Part shown: one piece after another, positions 8,052 through 17,197 of the stretch | How positions within the stretch are numbered: the stretch's first letter is position 1 | Layout: each line of letters opens with the position of its first letter | NCBI GenBank assembly: GCA_016709495.1 | Contig: JADJMS010000008.1 | Location: forward strand, 1-64,000 | DNA: 64,000 nt | From: Candidatus Dechloromonas phosphorivorans | Lineage (GTDB): Bacteria > Pseudomonadota > Gammaproteobacteria > Burkholderiales > Rhodocyclaceae | Reading direction: 5' to 3' | Program-made: the position numbers and the translations under genes | The notes under the pieces: model-generated | Database searches by the model: none | Told to the model about the DNA's origin: nothing | Seen by the model: the letters and a program-made list of their open reading frames with translations, nothing else

Positions 8052-10209
8052 TTGAATCCTCTGGAGTCTGCCTCACCATCCGATCCCTTGCCAGCGTACT
8101 CAAGGGATGCGGTTCGTCGCACGAGTTCCGATGGCCGGCGGCTTTCTCTTCCGCTGCTGATTTCGCTGTTCTTCCACGCACTGATGTTGAGCCTGCAATT
8201 CGGCAGCCAGGAATTCGGGCTGCCGGGCTTCGCCCTTCCCTGGCAGGATAGACGGGTCGAGGTGCCTGAGCTGCGTGCGGTGCTGACATTGCCTCCGCTC
8301 ATGGAGGCGAAACCAGCCAGCAGCGCTGACCCCGTGCCGTTGCTGCCGGAACCGCAAGAGCAAAGCCTGGCCGCTGGGCCGATGATCGTGACTTTCAAAG
8401 CACCGGCACCGCCCCCGGTGCAAGCAGCCCCGGCGCAACCAAGGCCAAGGAGCACACCCTCATTGCCAAAAGCCAAACCAAAGCCAAAGGCAGCGACTGT
8501 CGCAGCCCCGACCAAAGTACTTACTGAGTCGCCTGCTGATCCAGCCCGCCGAGGCAGCGGCTGACTTACCGGCGGCAGCACCGGCTGATGCGGCCCCTCC
8601 GCCCAAGCCTTTTCCGGCCGTGATTGCCATGGAGCAGTCCAAAGAAGCCGAATTCGTCGTGCCGCCCGCACCGTTGGAGCCAACGACTGCCGTAACACCG
8701 GCACCAGCAGATGTTGGCAGAGCAACGAAGGCCCGTGTCGAGCAGCAGACACTTGAACGAGTCGCCGAGGAAGAAGTTGCAAGGGCGGAGTCTGTACGGC
8801 TGGAGAACGAACGACAAGCTGAAGCCCGGCAGGAGGCAGTTCGTCAGGAAGCGTTGCGTGCTGAATCGGCACGTGCTGAATCGGCACGTGCTGAAGCTGA
8901 ACGCCGTGAGCAGGCACGACAGATCACGGCCCAACAGGAAGCAACTCGTCAAGAAGCAGCGCGAGCCGAGGCGGCCCGTATTGAAGCCGAGCGTCGGGAG
9001 AATGCACGACAGGCCGCTGCTCAGCAGGACACCGCACGCCAGGAAGCAACACGTGCAGAGGCTGCGCGTATTGAGGCCGAGCGCCGGGAAAATGCACGAC
9101 AAGCCGCCGCCCAGAAGGAAGCTGCCCGTCAGGAAGCGGCACGGGTTGAAGCTGCACGTATTGAAGCCGAACGCCGGGAGAATGCGCGACAAGCTGCTGC
9201 CCAGCAGGAAGCCGCCCGCCAGGAAACAGCACGGATTGAGGCTGCTCGGGTTGAGGCCGAACGCCGGGAAAATGCACGACAAGCTGCCGCCCAGAAGGAA
9301 GCAGCTCGTCAAGAAGCAGCGCGAGCTGAGGCTGCTCGGGTTGAGGCCGAACGTCGGGAGAATGCGCGACAAGCTGCAGCCCAGCAGGAAGCCGCCCGCC
9401 AGGAAGCAGCAAGAGCCGAGGCTGCTCGGGTTGAGGCCGAACGCCGGGAGAATGCGCGACAAGCTGCTGCCCAACAGGAAGCCGCCCGCCAGGAAGCAGC
9501 GCGGGTTGAGGCTGCACGAATTGAAGCTGAACGCCGTGAGGGCGCTCGACAGGCAGCAGCCAAACAGGAGGCCGCGCGTCAGGAAGCGGCGCGGGCGGAT
9601 GCAGCACGGCTTGAGTCCGAACGTCAGGAGGGCGCTCGTCAGGCTGCAGCCCAGCAGGAGGCAGCTCGCCAGGAAGCGGCACGAAACGAAGCAGCACGGG
9701 CCGAAGCTGCGCAGCTCGACGCCAAGCGGGAGCAGGATGCGCGGCGTGATGCGGCACGGCGGGCAATGGGTAAGCAGTTGGACGAGGAAGCCGCCCGCCG
9801 TAAAGAAGCTGAGCAGGCCCCCCCTCGCTCACCGTCCGCCAGTCCCTTGCGCCGTGGCCGGCTCTTCGGGCGCTCCGACCCTAACGGGGAACTCATCCTC
9901 TACGCGGAAGCCTGGAGCAGGAAGATCACGCTCAACATGGGGTTCGATTTGGTGCGCGAGGCAGCCAAGCAGACGCACACGGATCCCATGGTCACGGTGG
10001 CAATTCGCAGTGACGGTTCAATCGAGTCGATAACGTTTGTGCGCTCCAGCGGCGTACCCGCGATTGATGATGCGATTCGCCGCATTATCCATAGCCAGAT
10101 GCCCTATCTGCCTTTCCAGCCAGCACTTTCACGCGAATACGACGTGATCGAGATCCGCCGAACCTGGCACTTTGACACGGCGATTCGGTTAGTATTGACG
10201 GGACAATAA
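8052..10209 (+). CDS. TonB/TolA-like energy transducer with long Ala-Glu-Arg repeats (one frameshift)
   Basis: About 719 aa after correcting one indel near 8555. In order: cytoplasmic basic N-terminus, one membrane helix (LSLPLLISLFFHALMLSL, about residue 35), Pro-rich periplasmic stretch (PAPPPVQAAPAQPRP), a roughly 300-residue highly charged helical repeat domain with nine 30-aa units, and a C-terminal TonB/TolA domain (VTVAIRSDGSIESITFVRSSG ... RRTWHFD). This is the layout of a periplasm-spanning energy transducer linked to ExbBD or TolQR. No exbBD or receptor genes are adjacent. The start is TTG at 8052, the first possibility after a stop. Confidence 0.8.
8911..9720 (+). repeat. Nine tandem 90-bp units in the TonB-like gene
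   Basis: AATGCRCGACAAGCYGC-type blocks recur at 9001, 9091, 9181, 9271, 9361 and 9451, and as GGCGCTCG at 9541 and 9631, exactly 90 bp apart. Each unit encodes 30 residues of the type ARQAAAQQEAARQEAAR. Units diverge mostly at third positions, so the repeat is kept at the protein level. Confidence 0.92.
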
Positions 10210-10259
10210 CAGCCGCTCGCGTCCCTGATCGACTCGGCCATTTATAAAAACGAACCCAG

Positions 10260-10298
10260 GCAATAAATAGTTTTGTCCAAGACAAAACTATTTATTGC
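10260..10298. promoter_or_regulatory. 18-bp perfect palindrome overlapping a likely promoter
   Basis: GCAATAAATAGTTTTGTC (10260-10277), spacer CAA, then its exact reverse complement (10281-10298). A TACAAT -10-like hexamer at 10302-10307 lies just downstream, so the dyad covers the -35 zone of the SDR operon. There is no T-run, so an operator is more likely than a terminator, although it could also serve as the 3' hairpin of the TonB-like gene. Confidence 0.6.
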
Positions 10299-10378
10299 AC
10301 CTACAATCCAGACTTCTGTCCAATTCGCACGCCGTTGTCCTGACAACATCGGCGAACCCTAAAAAGCCTGGAGTTAGC

Positions 10379-11120
10379 ATGGAAAAACAGTCCTTATCAC
10401 AGGCGCTGCCGGCGGGCTGGGGCAGGCGATTGCCCGCCAACTCGCGGCTGAAGGTTGCCGGCTTGTCCTGGTCAGCCGCGATATTGAGCGTCTGCAAGCC
10501 ATTTATGGCGAACAACATCTGCAAATCGCCGCTGATGTCTCTACCGTTGCCGGAGCGCGCCAAGTGCTGGCGACAGCACGTGAACATGAAATGCTGCCGA
10601 CTGCCCTGGCCCATTGCGTAGGCAATATTCGCCTGAGCGCCCTGCACCGCATGACCGAGACGGATTTTTTACCGATTGCCTGAACGCCAATCTGGTCAGC
10701 GCATTTCATACCCTGGCGGCCTTTGTTGGAGCCTTGCGCGAAGCCAAATTACCGGGAGCCGCGGTGCTCGTTTCTTCGGTGGCGGCGCGCATCGGCACGC
10801 CGAATCATGAGGCAATTGCCGCATCCAAGGCCGGCGTTGAGGGATTGGTACGCGGCACGGCTGCAACTTATGCAGCCAACGGCATACGGGTCAATGCGGT
10901 AGCGCCGGGCATTATGGAAACCCCCGCCACGACAGGAATTTTGGCCAGCAGCATGGGGCGCGAGGCGGCGGCGCGGCAGTACCCTTTGCCCGGCATCGGC
11001 TCAGCAGATGAATTGGCGGCACTGATGGTCTGGTTGCTTTCCGATCACGCTGTGCGAGTCACCGGGCAGGTCTGGGCGATGGATGGCGGTTTTTCCAGCA
11101 TACGGCCGCTGGTCAAATGA
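10379..11120 (+). CDS. Short-chain dehydrogenase/reductase family protein (frameshifted)
   Basis: About 247 aa after two corrections: a missing A in the A-run at 10386 and a slip in the T6 run near 10667. It has the NAD(P) motif ITGAAGGLGQA at the N-terminus, NIR in place of the usual NNAG, SSVAARIGTP around the catalytic Ser, and the C-terminal RVNAVAPGIMETP. The usual catalytic Tyr of YxxxK is Ile here (HEAIAASKAG), so classical reductase chemistry is doubtful. GGAG precedes the ATG. The stop overlaps the next start (ATGA). Confidence 0.8.
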
Positions 11121-11570
11121 GTACCCCTGCTCCCGCGCAGTGTGGCCTGGCTGGGTTATGGCGGTTTGATTCCCTTTGTGGTGCTGACTGCCGCCTTTCT
11201 GCTCGACCACCACCACGGTTTGCTGTGGAGCGATGCGCTCATCGGCTATGGCGCTGTAATTCTCAGCTTCGTCGGCGCGCTGCACTGGGCGTTTGCCATG
11301 ACCTTGCCGGATCTGACTGATCAACAGCGCACGGCACGTTTTGCCTGGAGTGTGGTACCAGCCTTGCTGGCCTGGCCGGCGCTGCTGGTGGACGCGACGA
11401 TGGCAAGTTTTCTACTGGTGCCGGGTTTTGTGGCGCACTATCTTCAGGACCGGCGCTTGGTCCGCAGCCAGAGTTTGCCGGACTGGTTTCTACCGCTACG
11501 TTTTCGCCTGACCAGCGTCGCTTGCCTGTGCCTGAGCGTGGTTGGGGTTTTGTCGTTGGGTCAGGTTTGA
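11117..11570 (+). CDS. DUF3429 inner-membrane protein (frameshifted near start)
   Basis: About 150 aa with four to five hydrophobic segments: WLGYGGLIPFVVLTAAFLL, IGYGAVILSFVGALHWAFAM, WSVVPALLAWPALLVD and VACLCLSVVGVLSLG. The YGGLIPFV ... GAVILSFVGALHWG pattern is DUF3429. One missing base near 11135 separates the ATG from the body. It is translationally coupled to the SDR. Function is unknown. Confidence 0.78.
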
Positions 11571-11583
11571 TCAAGGAGTTGCC

Positions 11584-11932
11584 ATGAGTGCCTTCAACAG
11601 ACTACCGGGTTTTACCAGAACGCCGCCGGGCAAGGAGCGCAAAGTAATCCGCGCGCTGCCGATAATTTTCTGGTCGGCACCTTGCTGCTCGCGCTGCCGT
11701 CAATTTTCGTACGTTTTTTCCGTGGACCGGAACAGAAACAGAAATTGCCACGCGCATCATGAGTTTTGACATCTACGTGATCAGCCTCGTCATTCTGCAC
11801 TGGACAGTGGTGGTCACCGTCGGCATTGCCGCCTTCATCATCATGGTCATGAAAGGCCCGGCCTATGTCGCTGATCCTTATCCGCTCAATGAAGCCGACA
11901 CACCCGACACCCCCTTGCCACGTGGCAAATAG
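11584..11932 (+). CDS. Small two-helix membrane protein (frameshifted)
   Basis: About 115 aa. A basic N-terminus (RLPGFTRTPPGKERK) is followed, after an indel near 11665, by a hydrophobic segment (LLVGTLLLALPSIFVRFFP). A second frame starting at 11759 gives MSFDIYVISLVILHWTVVVT and an acidic tail. It lies between DUF3429 and the ABC1 kinase, apparently co-transcribed. Not recognised beyond 'conserved membrane protein'. Confidence 0.55.
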
Positions 11933-11938
11933 GCGCGC

Positions 11939-13256
11939 ATGCCGGGCAAACTGAAACCTTCGGCGGTGCCAGCGGGCGCTGGTCGCGCATAGCAAAACTG
12001 GGTAGTCTGGCCGGCGGGGTCGCCGGCAATATGCTGGCTGAAGGTGCAAAGCAGTTTGCGCAAGGCAAGCGCCCGACAATCAATGAATTGCTGCTGACGC
12101 CGGCCAACGCCCGGCGCGTTACCGACCAGTTGGCTCAATTACGCGGGGCGGCGATGAAGGTTGGGCAGCTAATGTCGATGGATGCCGGCGAATTGTTGCC
12201 GCCGGAACTAGCCGAAATCCTCGCCCGCCTGCGCGCCGACGCCAGCCCGATGCCGATGAGCCAAGTGGTCAGCGTGCTCAACGCCAACTGGGGTGAAGGT
12301 TGGGACCGGCATTTTCAGCAATTTTCTTTCACCCCGGTGGCGGCGGCGTCGATTGGTCAGGTTCATTTGGGGCAGACCAAGGACGGCCAGCGTCTGGCGA
12401 TCAAAATTCAGTACCCCGGCGTACGCCAAAGCATCAATAGTGATGTCGACAACGTTGCCACCCTGCTCCGCCTCTCCGGCCTGCTGCCCAAGTCGCTGGA
12501 CATTGCGCCGCTGATGGCAGAAGCCAAACAGCAGTTGCACCATGAAGCCGATTACCTGCGCGAAGGCGCCTACATGGGTGAGTACGGCGACCTGCTGCGC
12601 CACGCCGGCGAATTCAGCCTGCCGCAAATGCACCGCGCGCTGACCACTGAAAACATCCTCGTCATGACGCGCATGGACGGCGTGCCGGTCGAGTCATTGA
12701 GCGATGCACCGCAAGCCGAGCGCGACCGCGTGATCGGCTTGCTCTTTCATTTATTGTTCCGCGAAATTTTGAATTCCGCCTGATCCAGACTGACCCCAAC
12801 TTTGCCAATTACCGCTACGACAGCGCTTCGCGGCAACTGATCCTGCTCGATTTTGGTGCCACGCGCAGCTATCAAGCACCGATGATTGAGCACTATCGGC
12901 AACTGATGCACGGTGCAACCACCGGCAATCGCCCGGCGATGAATGCTGCCGCGCAGGCGATTGGCTACTTTCAAGCCGACATCAGCGATGCGCAGCGTAA
13001 TCTCGTGCTCGACATTTTTGCGCTGGCTTGCGAACCCTTGCGCCACGAGGGCGAATACGATTTCGGGCGCTCCGATCTCGCGGCCCGCATCCGCGATGCC
13101 GGCATGGTGCTCGGCATGGATCGCGACTTCTGGCACACCCCGCCGGCCGACACGCTGTTTTTGCACCGCAAGCTGGGTGGGCTTTATCTGCTCGCGGCAA
13201 GATTGAAAGCGCGGGTCAATGTGCAAAAATGGCGGCAAATTTCCTGTCGACCGTAA
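11939..13256 (+). CDS. ABC1/UbiB-family atypical kinase (two frameshifts)
   Basis: About 439 aa. It has the ABC1 signature KVGQLMSMD (the KxGQ motif), the Ala-rich loop in TPVAAASIGQVHLG, the nucleotide-binding Lys in LAIKIQYPGV, and the Asp in LILLDFGATR. Indels lie near 11980 (missing C in the N-terminus) and near 12775. Family members support ubiquinone biosynthesis or lipid metabolism and act as ATPases rather than protein kinases. The stop codon TAA lies inside a copy of the dispersed 13-mer. Confidence 0.85.
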
Positions 13257-13258
13257 CA
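13246..13258 (-). repeat. Dispersed 13-mer variant TGTTACGGTCGAC at a gene end
   Basis: Minus-strand copy. Its plus-strand reading supplies the TAA stop of the ABC1 gene, and the two A/T tracts (GAAATTT, CATTTTTG) fall in the last codons of that gene. Confidence 0.8.
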
Positions 13259-13305
13259 AATCACAGCGCAACGACACACAGCCACTGAAACCAACGGAGA
13301 AACAC

Positions 13306-13866
13306 TTGTCCAAACTAAACGCCCTGATCAGCCTGATGCTTGCCACGTTGACCGCCACCGCCAGCGAAGACAGCATGAAGCCGCCAACCAGCCGGCAAGT
13401 CAATCAGGAAGCCTTGTCCTGCACCCACCCCGGCAATTGCGTGAACTCCTTCAGCAGCTACGGCCTTGAAGCATTGGTCTTTGAGGGCAATGGCGAACAG
13501 GCAATGGCCCTGTTGCGCGCGACGCTGGCCACCTTCCCGGAAGCAACTATCGTCAACACAGCACCGCTCTATCTGGAGGTGATTTTCACCACCCCAATCG
13601 GTTTCAAGGATCAGATCGAGTTCCGCATTGACGAGCCGTCAAAGCGCATCGACTTCCGTTCGCGCTCCAAGATCGGCTTGTACGATTTCAACAAGAACCG
13701 TTCGCGGATGCAGGATTTCACAGCCAGTTTCAAGACTGTTACGGTCAACGCCCTAAATGCCGGAAAAATTAACCACGCCCGGTCAAAGGAAATAGATCCG
13801 TTTGTTCCAGTGGTGGCGCCCACTATCAGACCAAACTTGCGCCGCCATACGGTTGGCAATCAATGA
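13306..13866 (+). CDS. DUF1499 exported protein with an altered C-terminus
   Basis: DUF1499 core: SCTHPGNCVNSFSS, YLEVIFTTPIGFKDQIEFRIDE, IDFRSRSKIGLYDFNKNRSRM. The TTG start at 13306 (GGAGAA seven bases upstream) gives a signal-peptide-like N-terminus (LNALISLMLATLTATASE). An upstream in-frame start at 13219 would overlap the ABC1 gene and is less likely. After FTASFK, where family members normally end, the frame reads through the 13-mer repeat for about 43 more residues, so the natural stop seems lost. Confidence 0.72.
   Translation: MSKLNALISLMLATLTATASEDSMKPPTSRQVNQEALSCTHPGNCVNSFSSYGLEALVFEGNGEQAMALLRATLATFPEATIVNTAPLYLEVIFTTPIGFKDQIEFRIDEPSKRIDFRSRSKIGLYDFNKNRSRMQDFTASFKTVTVNALNAGKINHARSKEIDPFVPVVAPTIRPNLRRHTVGNQ
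13737..13749 (+). repeat. Dispersed 13-mer TGTTACGGTCAAC (exact)
   Basis: Exact copy with AAGAC prefix, followed by CTAAATG and GGAAAAATT tracts. It sits at the expected 3' end of the DUF1499 gene. Confidence 0.85.
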
Positions 13867-13921
13867 ACATTTGACCACTGGCGGAAGATGATTTCCGCAC
13901 ATATTGCGCCCCCTCAGATAC

Positions 13922-13937
13922 CTGTATAAAAATACAC
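13922..13937. promoter_or_regulatory. LexA-type SOS box upstream of umuDC
   Basis: CTGTATAAAAATACAC: CTGT-N8-ACAC, one mismatch from CTGT-N8-ACAG, located 19 bases before the umuD ATG. This fits LexA repression of an error-prone polymerase operon. Confidence 0.7.
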
Positions 13938-13955
13938 TCTTCGGCGGTATCGCAC

Positions 13956-14378
13956 ATGTTTGGCCATTTCGTCCCGTTGCCGGATGCACCACGGCAGTAT
14001 CTGCCGATTGACAGCACCAAGGTTTCAGCGGGTTTTCCATCGCCGGCCGCAGATTATGTCGACCGTAGCCTCGACATCAACGAGTACCTCGTGCGCAACC
14101 CGGTGTCGACCTTCTTTTCCCGGTTGAGGGTGACAGCATGGAAGGGGCCGAGATTTTGATGGCGACATTTTGGTCGTCGACCGCAGCACCAAGGCCAGCC
14201 ACGGTCATATCGTTGTGGCTTTCGAGAACGGTGAGCGACTGGTCAAGCGGCTATATCACCGCGCAGGGAAAGTTGCGCTGGTTGCGGTAGGGAATTCAAA
14301 GTATCCACCTGGTCATTCACGACGGCAACGAGTTGACCGTGGGGGGTTGTCGTCGGTCGTTTCAAGCGGATGGTGTAG
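13956..14378 (+). CDS. umuD: UmuD-like SOS mutagenesis protein (frameshifted)
   Basis: LexA/UmuD peptidase fold. The Ala-Gly cleavage site lies in VSAGFPSPAADY, LDINEYLV follows, and the catalytic Ser is in GDSMEGAEI and the Lys in LVKRLY. The three parts are in different frames (indels near 14125, 14158 and 14265-14300). Corrected length is about 140 aa, as expected. The stop at 14376-14378 lies two bases before the umuC start. RecA-stimulated cleavage would activate it to form Pol V with UmuC. Confidence 0.8.
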
Positions 14379-14380
14379 GC

Positions 14381-15646
14381 GTGTCGGTCTTTGCGCTGGT
14401 CGATTGCAACAACTTTACGCTTCATGCGAAAAGCCGTTCGCCCCACGCCTGAAAAATCGCCCGGTGGTCGTTCTCAGCAACAACGACGGGTGTGTGGTTG
14501 CCCGGTCGGCTGAAGTCAAAGCCTTGGGCATTCCTGGGGGTGCCGTGGTTCAAGATCAAAGACGATGCCCGACGCCACGGCATCGTCGCCATGTCATCCA
14601 ACTACGCGCTTTACGCTGACATGAGCAATCGGGTGGTTGAGGTGCTGTCGGCATTTTCCCCAAATATCGAGGTTCAGGCATTGATGAATCATTCTTGAAT
14701 TATCCGGTTTCCGAATCTGCCCGGCGGCAGGTGTATGGTGCCGAAATGCGCCAGCGCATTGCAGACTGGCTGGGGCTGGCAGTCTGTGTCGGGATCGCCC
14801 CGACGAAAACGCTGGCCAAACTGGCCAACCACTGCGCCAAGAAGAATCTGGCGGGGCTGATGGCGTCTGTGATTTCACCCCCTGCACCCGGATGATCTGA
14901 CGCAGCTATTCGACAGGATCGACGTCGGTGAGGTATGGGGTATCGGCCGCAAAATCAACGCCCGGCTTGCCGCCATGGGCATCAATACAGTTCGTCAGTT
15001 GCGCGACGCGGACGCTGAAACGCTGCGGTCGCGCTTCTCGGTGGTGGTCGAACGCACGGTGCGCGAACTGCGCGGCGTATCGTGCATCGAGCTTCAGGAA
15101 GTCACACCGGACAAACAGCAAATTATCAGCAGCAGGTCGTTCGGGCAGTTGATTCATGACCGTGTGGACCTTGAAGAAGCGGTCGCCAGTTATATGGCTA
15201 AAGCGGCCGAAAACTGCGGGCGCAGGACTCGCTGGCCGGCGCCGTGCATGTTACATCCGCACCAACATCTTCAGCCGGAGACGCCGCAGTATCAGCGCGC
15301 TGTCACCGTGCCCCTGCCGGATGCCACTGCCGACACGCGGGTGCTGACAGCGTGGGCGCTCAGGGTGTTGCGGCGAATCTATCGAGCGGGTTACGGCTAC
15401 CACAAGGCCGGCGTGATGCTTGCCGACATCGTGCCAAGGCTGAGTCAGCAATATTCATTATTTAACGCAGGCGCCCCGCGTGCCGACGCCCTGATGCGCG
15501 TGGTGGACGGCATCAATCAGCGTTACGGACGCGGTTCGCTGCGGCTGGCTGCCGAGGGTATCGAGCAGGACTGGCGGATGCGGCGCGGCAACTTGTCACC
15601 GGGTTACACGACGGACTGGCGTGGTTTGCCGGTTAAAGCACAGTAA
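14381..15646 (+). CDS. umuC: UmuC-like Y-family DNA polymerase (multiple frameshifts)
   Basis: GTG start, FALVDCNNFYASCEKPFAP with the catalytic Asp, VVVLSNNDGCVVARS, FKIKDDARRHGI, and a catalytic IDES motif readable in a shifted frame near 14685. Further on are GIAPTKTLAKLANHCAKK, VWGIGRKINARLAAMGI and the little-finger region. Indels lie near 14540, 14680, 14870, 15220 and 15270-15400. Corrected length (about 420 aa) matches UmuC. It is coupled to umuD behind the SOS box. Confidence 0.82.
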
Positions 15647-15840
15647 AAGCCTGCTGCGGATATTTGGGTATGTGGCGGGCAGCCGTTTGGCAAAGTGTTA
15701 CGGTCAACAGCAAAAAACCGGAAAATTTGCGTTAGCGCCAAGCGGGCAAGCCGCGCCGCCCGCATTTTTGCTATCCTGCCGCCTTCTCACTGGCCGGCGC
15801 CAACGCTTGAGCCAACTACCCAATTGATGGAGTAGCAAAG
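15647..15840. other. Intergenic stretch with one repeat copy
   Basis: It holds the exact 13-mer at 15696 and the upstream region of the DUF2058 gene. No other feature is recognised. Confidence 0.45.
15696..15708 (+). repeat. Dispersed 13-mer TGTTACGGTCAAC (exact), intergenic
   Basis: Exact copy with the clearest full context: AAAAAA then CCGGAAAATTTG. Confidence 0.88.
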
Positions 15841-16377
15841 ATGGCATCACTGCAGGATCAGTTTTTGAAAGCCGGCCTGGTCAACAAAAAGAAGGTGAAA
15901 CAGGTCACCCACGAAAAGAGCAACCAGAAGAAGGACGAGCGTCGGACAGGCACGCAAACCGTCGACGAAGCCCGCCTCGCCGCCCTCGAAACGCAACGCA
16001 AAAATGCCGAGCGGGCGCGCGAACTGAATGCGCAACGTGATGCCGCCGCCAAACAGAAAGCAATCGTCGCGCAGATTGTCCAGATGGTGCAGCAGAATCG
16101 CCAGAGCAAAGGCGCCGGCGACATCGCCTATAACTTCACCCACGACAACAAGATCAAACGGATTTATGTTTCGGCTGCAGTCCAGACCCATTTAATCGCC
16201 GGGCGTCTGGTCATCGTTTGCCAAGGGGATAACACCGAACTGGTGCCCAAGGTTATCGCCGACAAAATCGCCGAACGCGATGCCTCGCTGGTTGTGCGGG
16301 TAAACAAGACCAGCAATGAAATCGATGCGGATGATCCGTATGCAGCCTTCCAGATTCCAGATGATTTGATGTGGTAG
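15841..16377 (+). CDS. DUF2058 nucleoprotein/polynucleotide-associated protein
   Basis: 178 aa, intact. It has the family N-terminus MASLQDQFLKAGLVNKKKVKQV, a charged helical middle (ARLAALETQRKNAERARELNAQRD), YNFTHDNKIKRIYV and the invariant tail AFQIPDDLMW (E. coli YaiL type). Likely cytoplasmic and nucleic-acid associated; role unknown. It is the last core gene before the tRNA-Arg insertions. Confidence 0.88.
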   Translation: MASLQDQFLKAGLVNKKKVKQVTHEKSNQKKDERRTGTQTVDEARLAALETQRKNAERARELNAQRDAAAKQKAIVAQIVQMVQQNRQSKGAGDIAYNFTHDNKIKRIYVSAAVQTHLIAGRLVIVCQGDNTELVPKVIADKIAERDASLVVRVNKTSNEIDADDPYAAFQIPDDLMW

Positions 16378-16436
16378 TTCAGCCCCGCAGGTACGCCCAC
16401 ATGCTGAGCAAAAAGCGCCAACCAGAGATTGGCCTT

Positions 16437-16495
16437 TTGCTTGTCTTTGCTGGTGCGCCCGGAGCGACTCGAACTCCCGGCCCCTTGGTTCGTAG
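16437..16495 (-). repeat. tRNA-Arg 3'-end fragment (third, diverged att copy)
   Basis: 59 bp matching the 3' part of the intact tRNA-Arg and its flank (TGGTGCGCCCGGAGCGA ... CCCCTTGGTTCGTAG) with about four mismatches. It marks an older insertion at the same tRNA. Confidence 0.8.
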
Positions 16496-17024
16496 TGGTT
16501 TATTCATGTTTGATGGCCTTTCGGGTGAATTGACCATCGATTATAGGTTGAATAGTCAAAATGCTTCTCGAACAGAAGTATTGGAATTTGTAGTACAGAG
16601 TAGTAACCGACAACCGCGACCATCGCGGCTACAGAATTCTTGAAGCTGGCCCATGGCTAGTTTCGCGCGATGATGCTGAAGCATGGGCCGAAATTCTTAG
16701 AGACTTGGGTTACAAAGCACACATCGAGCGTATGCAGGGTGAACTACCCGGTGGCAGTGGCGATGATGACTTTGCCGCAGCGCTGGCCGGTATGGCTTGA
16801 ACAAGTCATTCAGGCAATAACAACTAGACCACCCGAACGAATTACCTTGACTCATTTAGCACAGTTGTAATTCGGGAAATTACTGGAATTCGAAAGCGCT
16901 CCACGTTGGCTGAGTTTTTAGCTGATCTGCTGCGGGAGGATGGTACGGATGGTTTTGACTAAATCACAATCGGCTCGATTACCCAGCTTTTAAAACTGTG
17001 GGGGCCATTTTGACTTTTTGAAGC
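16496..17024. pseudogene. Remnant of an older tRNA-Arg insertion
   Basis: Between the third and second att copies. The only readable piece is a plus-strand 3' gene fragment ending at 16800 (GYRILEAGPWLVSRDDAEAW ... GGSGDDDFAAALAGMA), with no start and no known family. The rest holds stops in all frames and is AT-rich. Confidence 0.5.
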
Positions 17025-17120
17025 CACACAACAAAAAGGCCAATCTCTCGATTGGCCTAGTTGCTTGTCTTTGCTGGTGCGCCCGGAGCGATTCGAACGC
17101 CCTACCCCTTGGTTCGTAGC
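17025..17120 (-). repeat. Left attachment repeat of the tRNA-Arg island
   Basis: 96 bp with 94 identities to 24891-24986: tRNA terminator hairpin plus the 3' half of tRNA-Arg up to the anticodon. After the anticodon loop the two copies part. It is the direct-repeat boundary of an element of about 7.8 kb. Confidence 0.9.
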
Positions 17121-17197
17121 TGGTTATATCTTCAACTCCACGCAAATTCACAACGTGTCACAAAATATCGCAATACATTGAATTTATTGACAATTAA

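Noticed and set aside
8911..9720. Regular 90-bp spacing suggesting a CRISPR-like array
   Set aside because: The units are contiguous, in frame, and diverge at third codon positions; there are no unique spacers.
8566..9832. Long minus-strand reading frames opposite the TonB-like repeats
   Set aside because: They are antisense shadows of the repeat; compositions such as endless Arg/Ala/Ser or Cys/Leu runs have no protein character.
17077..17120. A second functional tRNA-Arg at the left island end
   Set aside because: Only the 3' half is present; the D-arm and 5' acceptor strand are missing.
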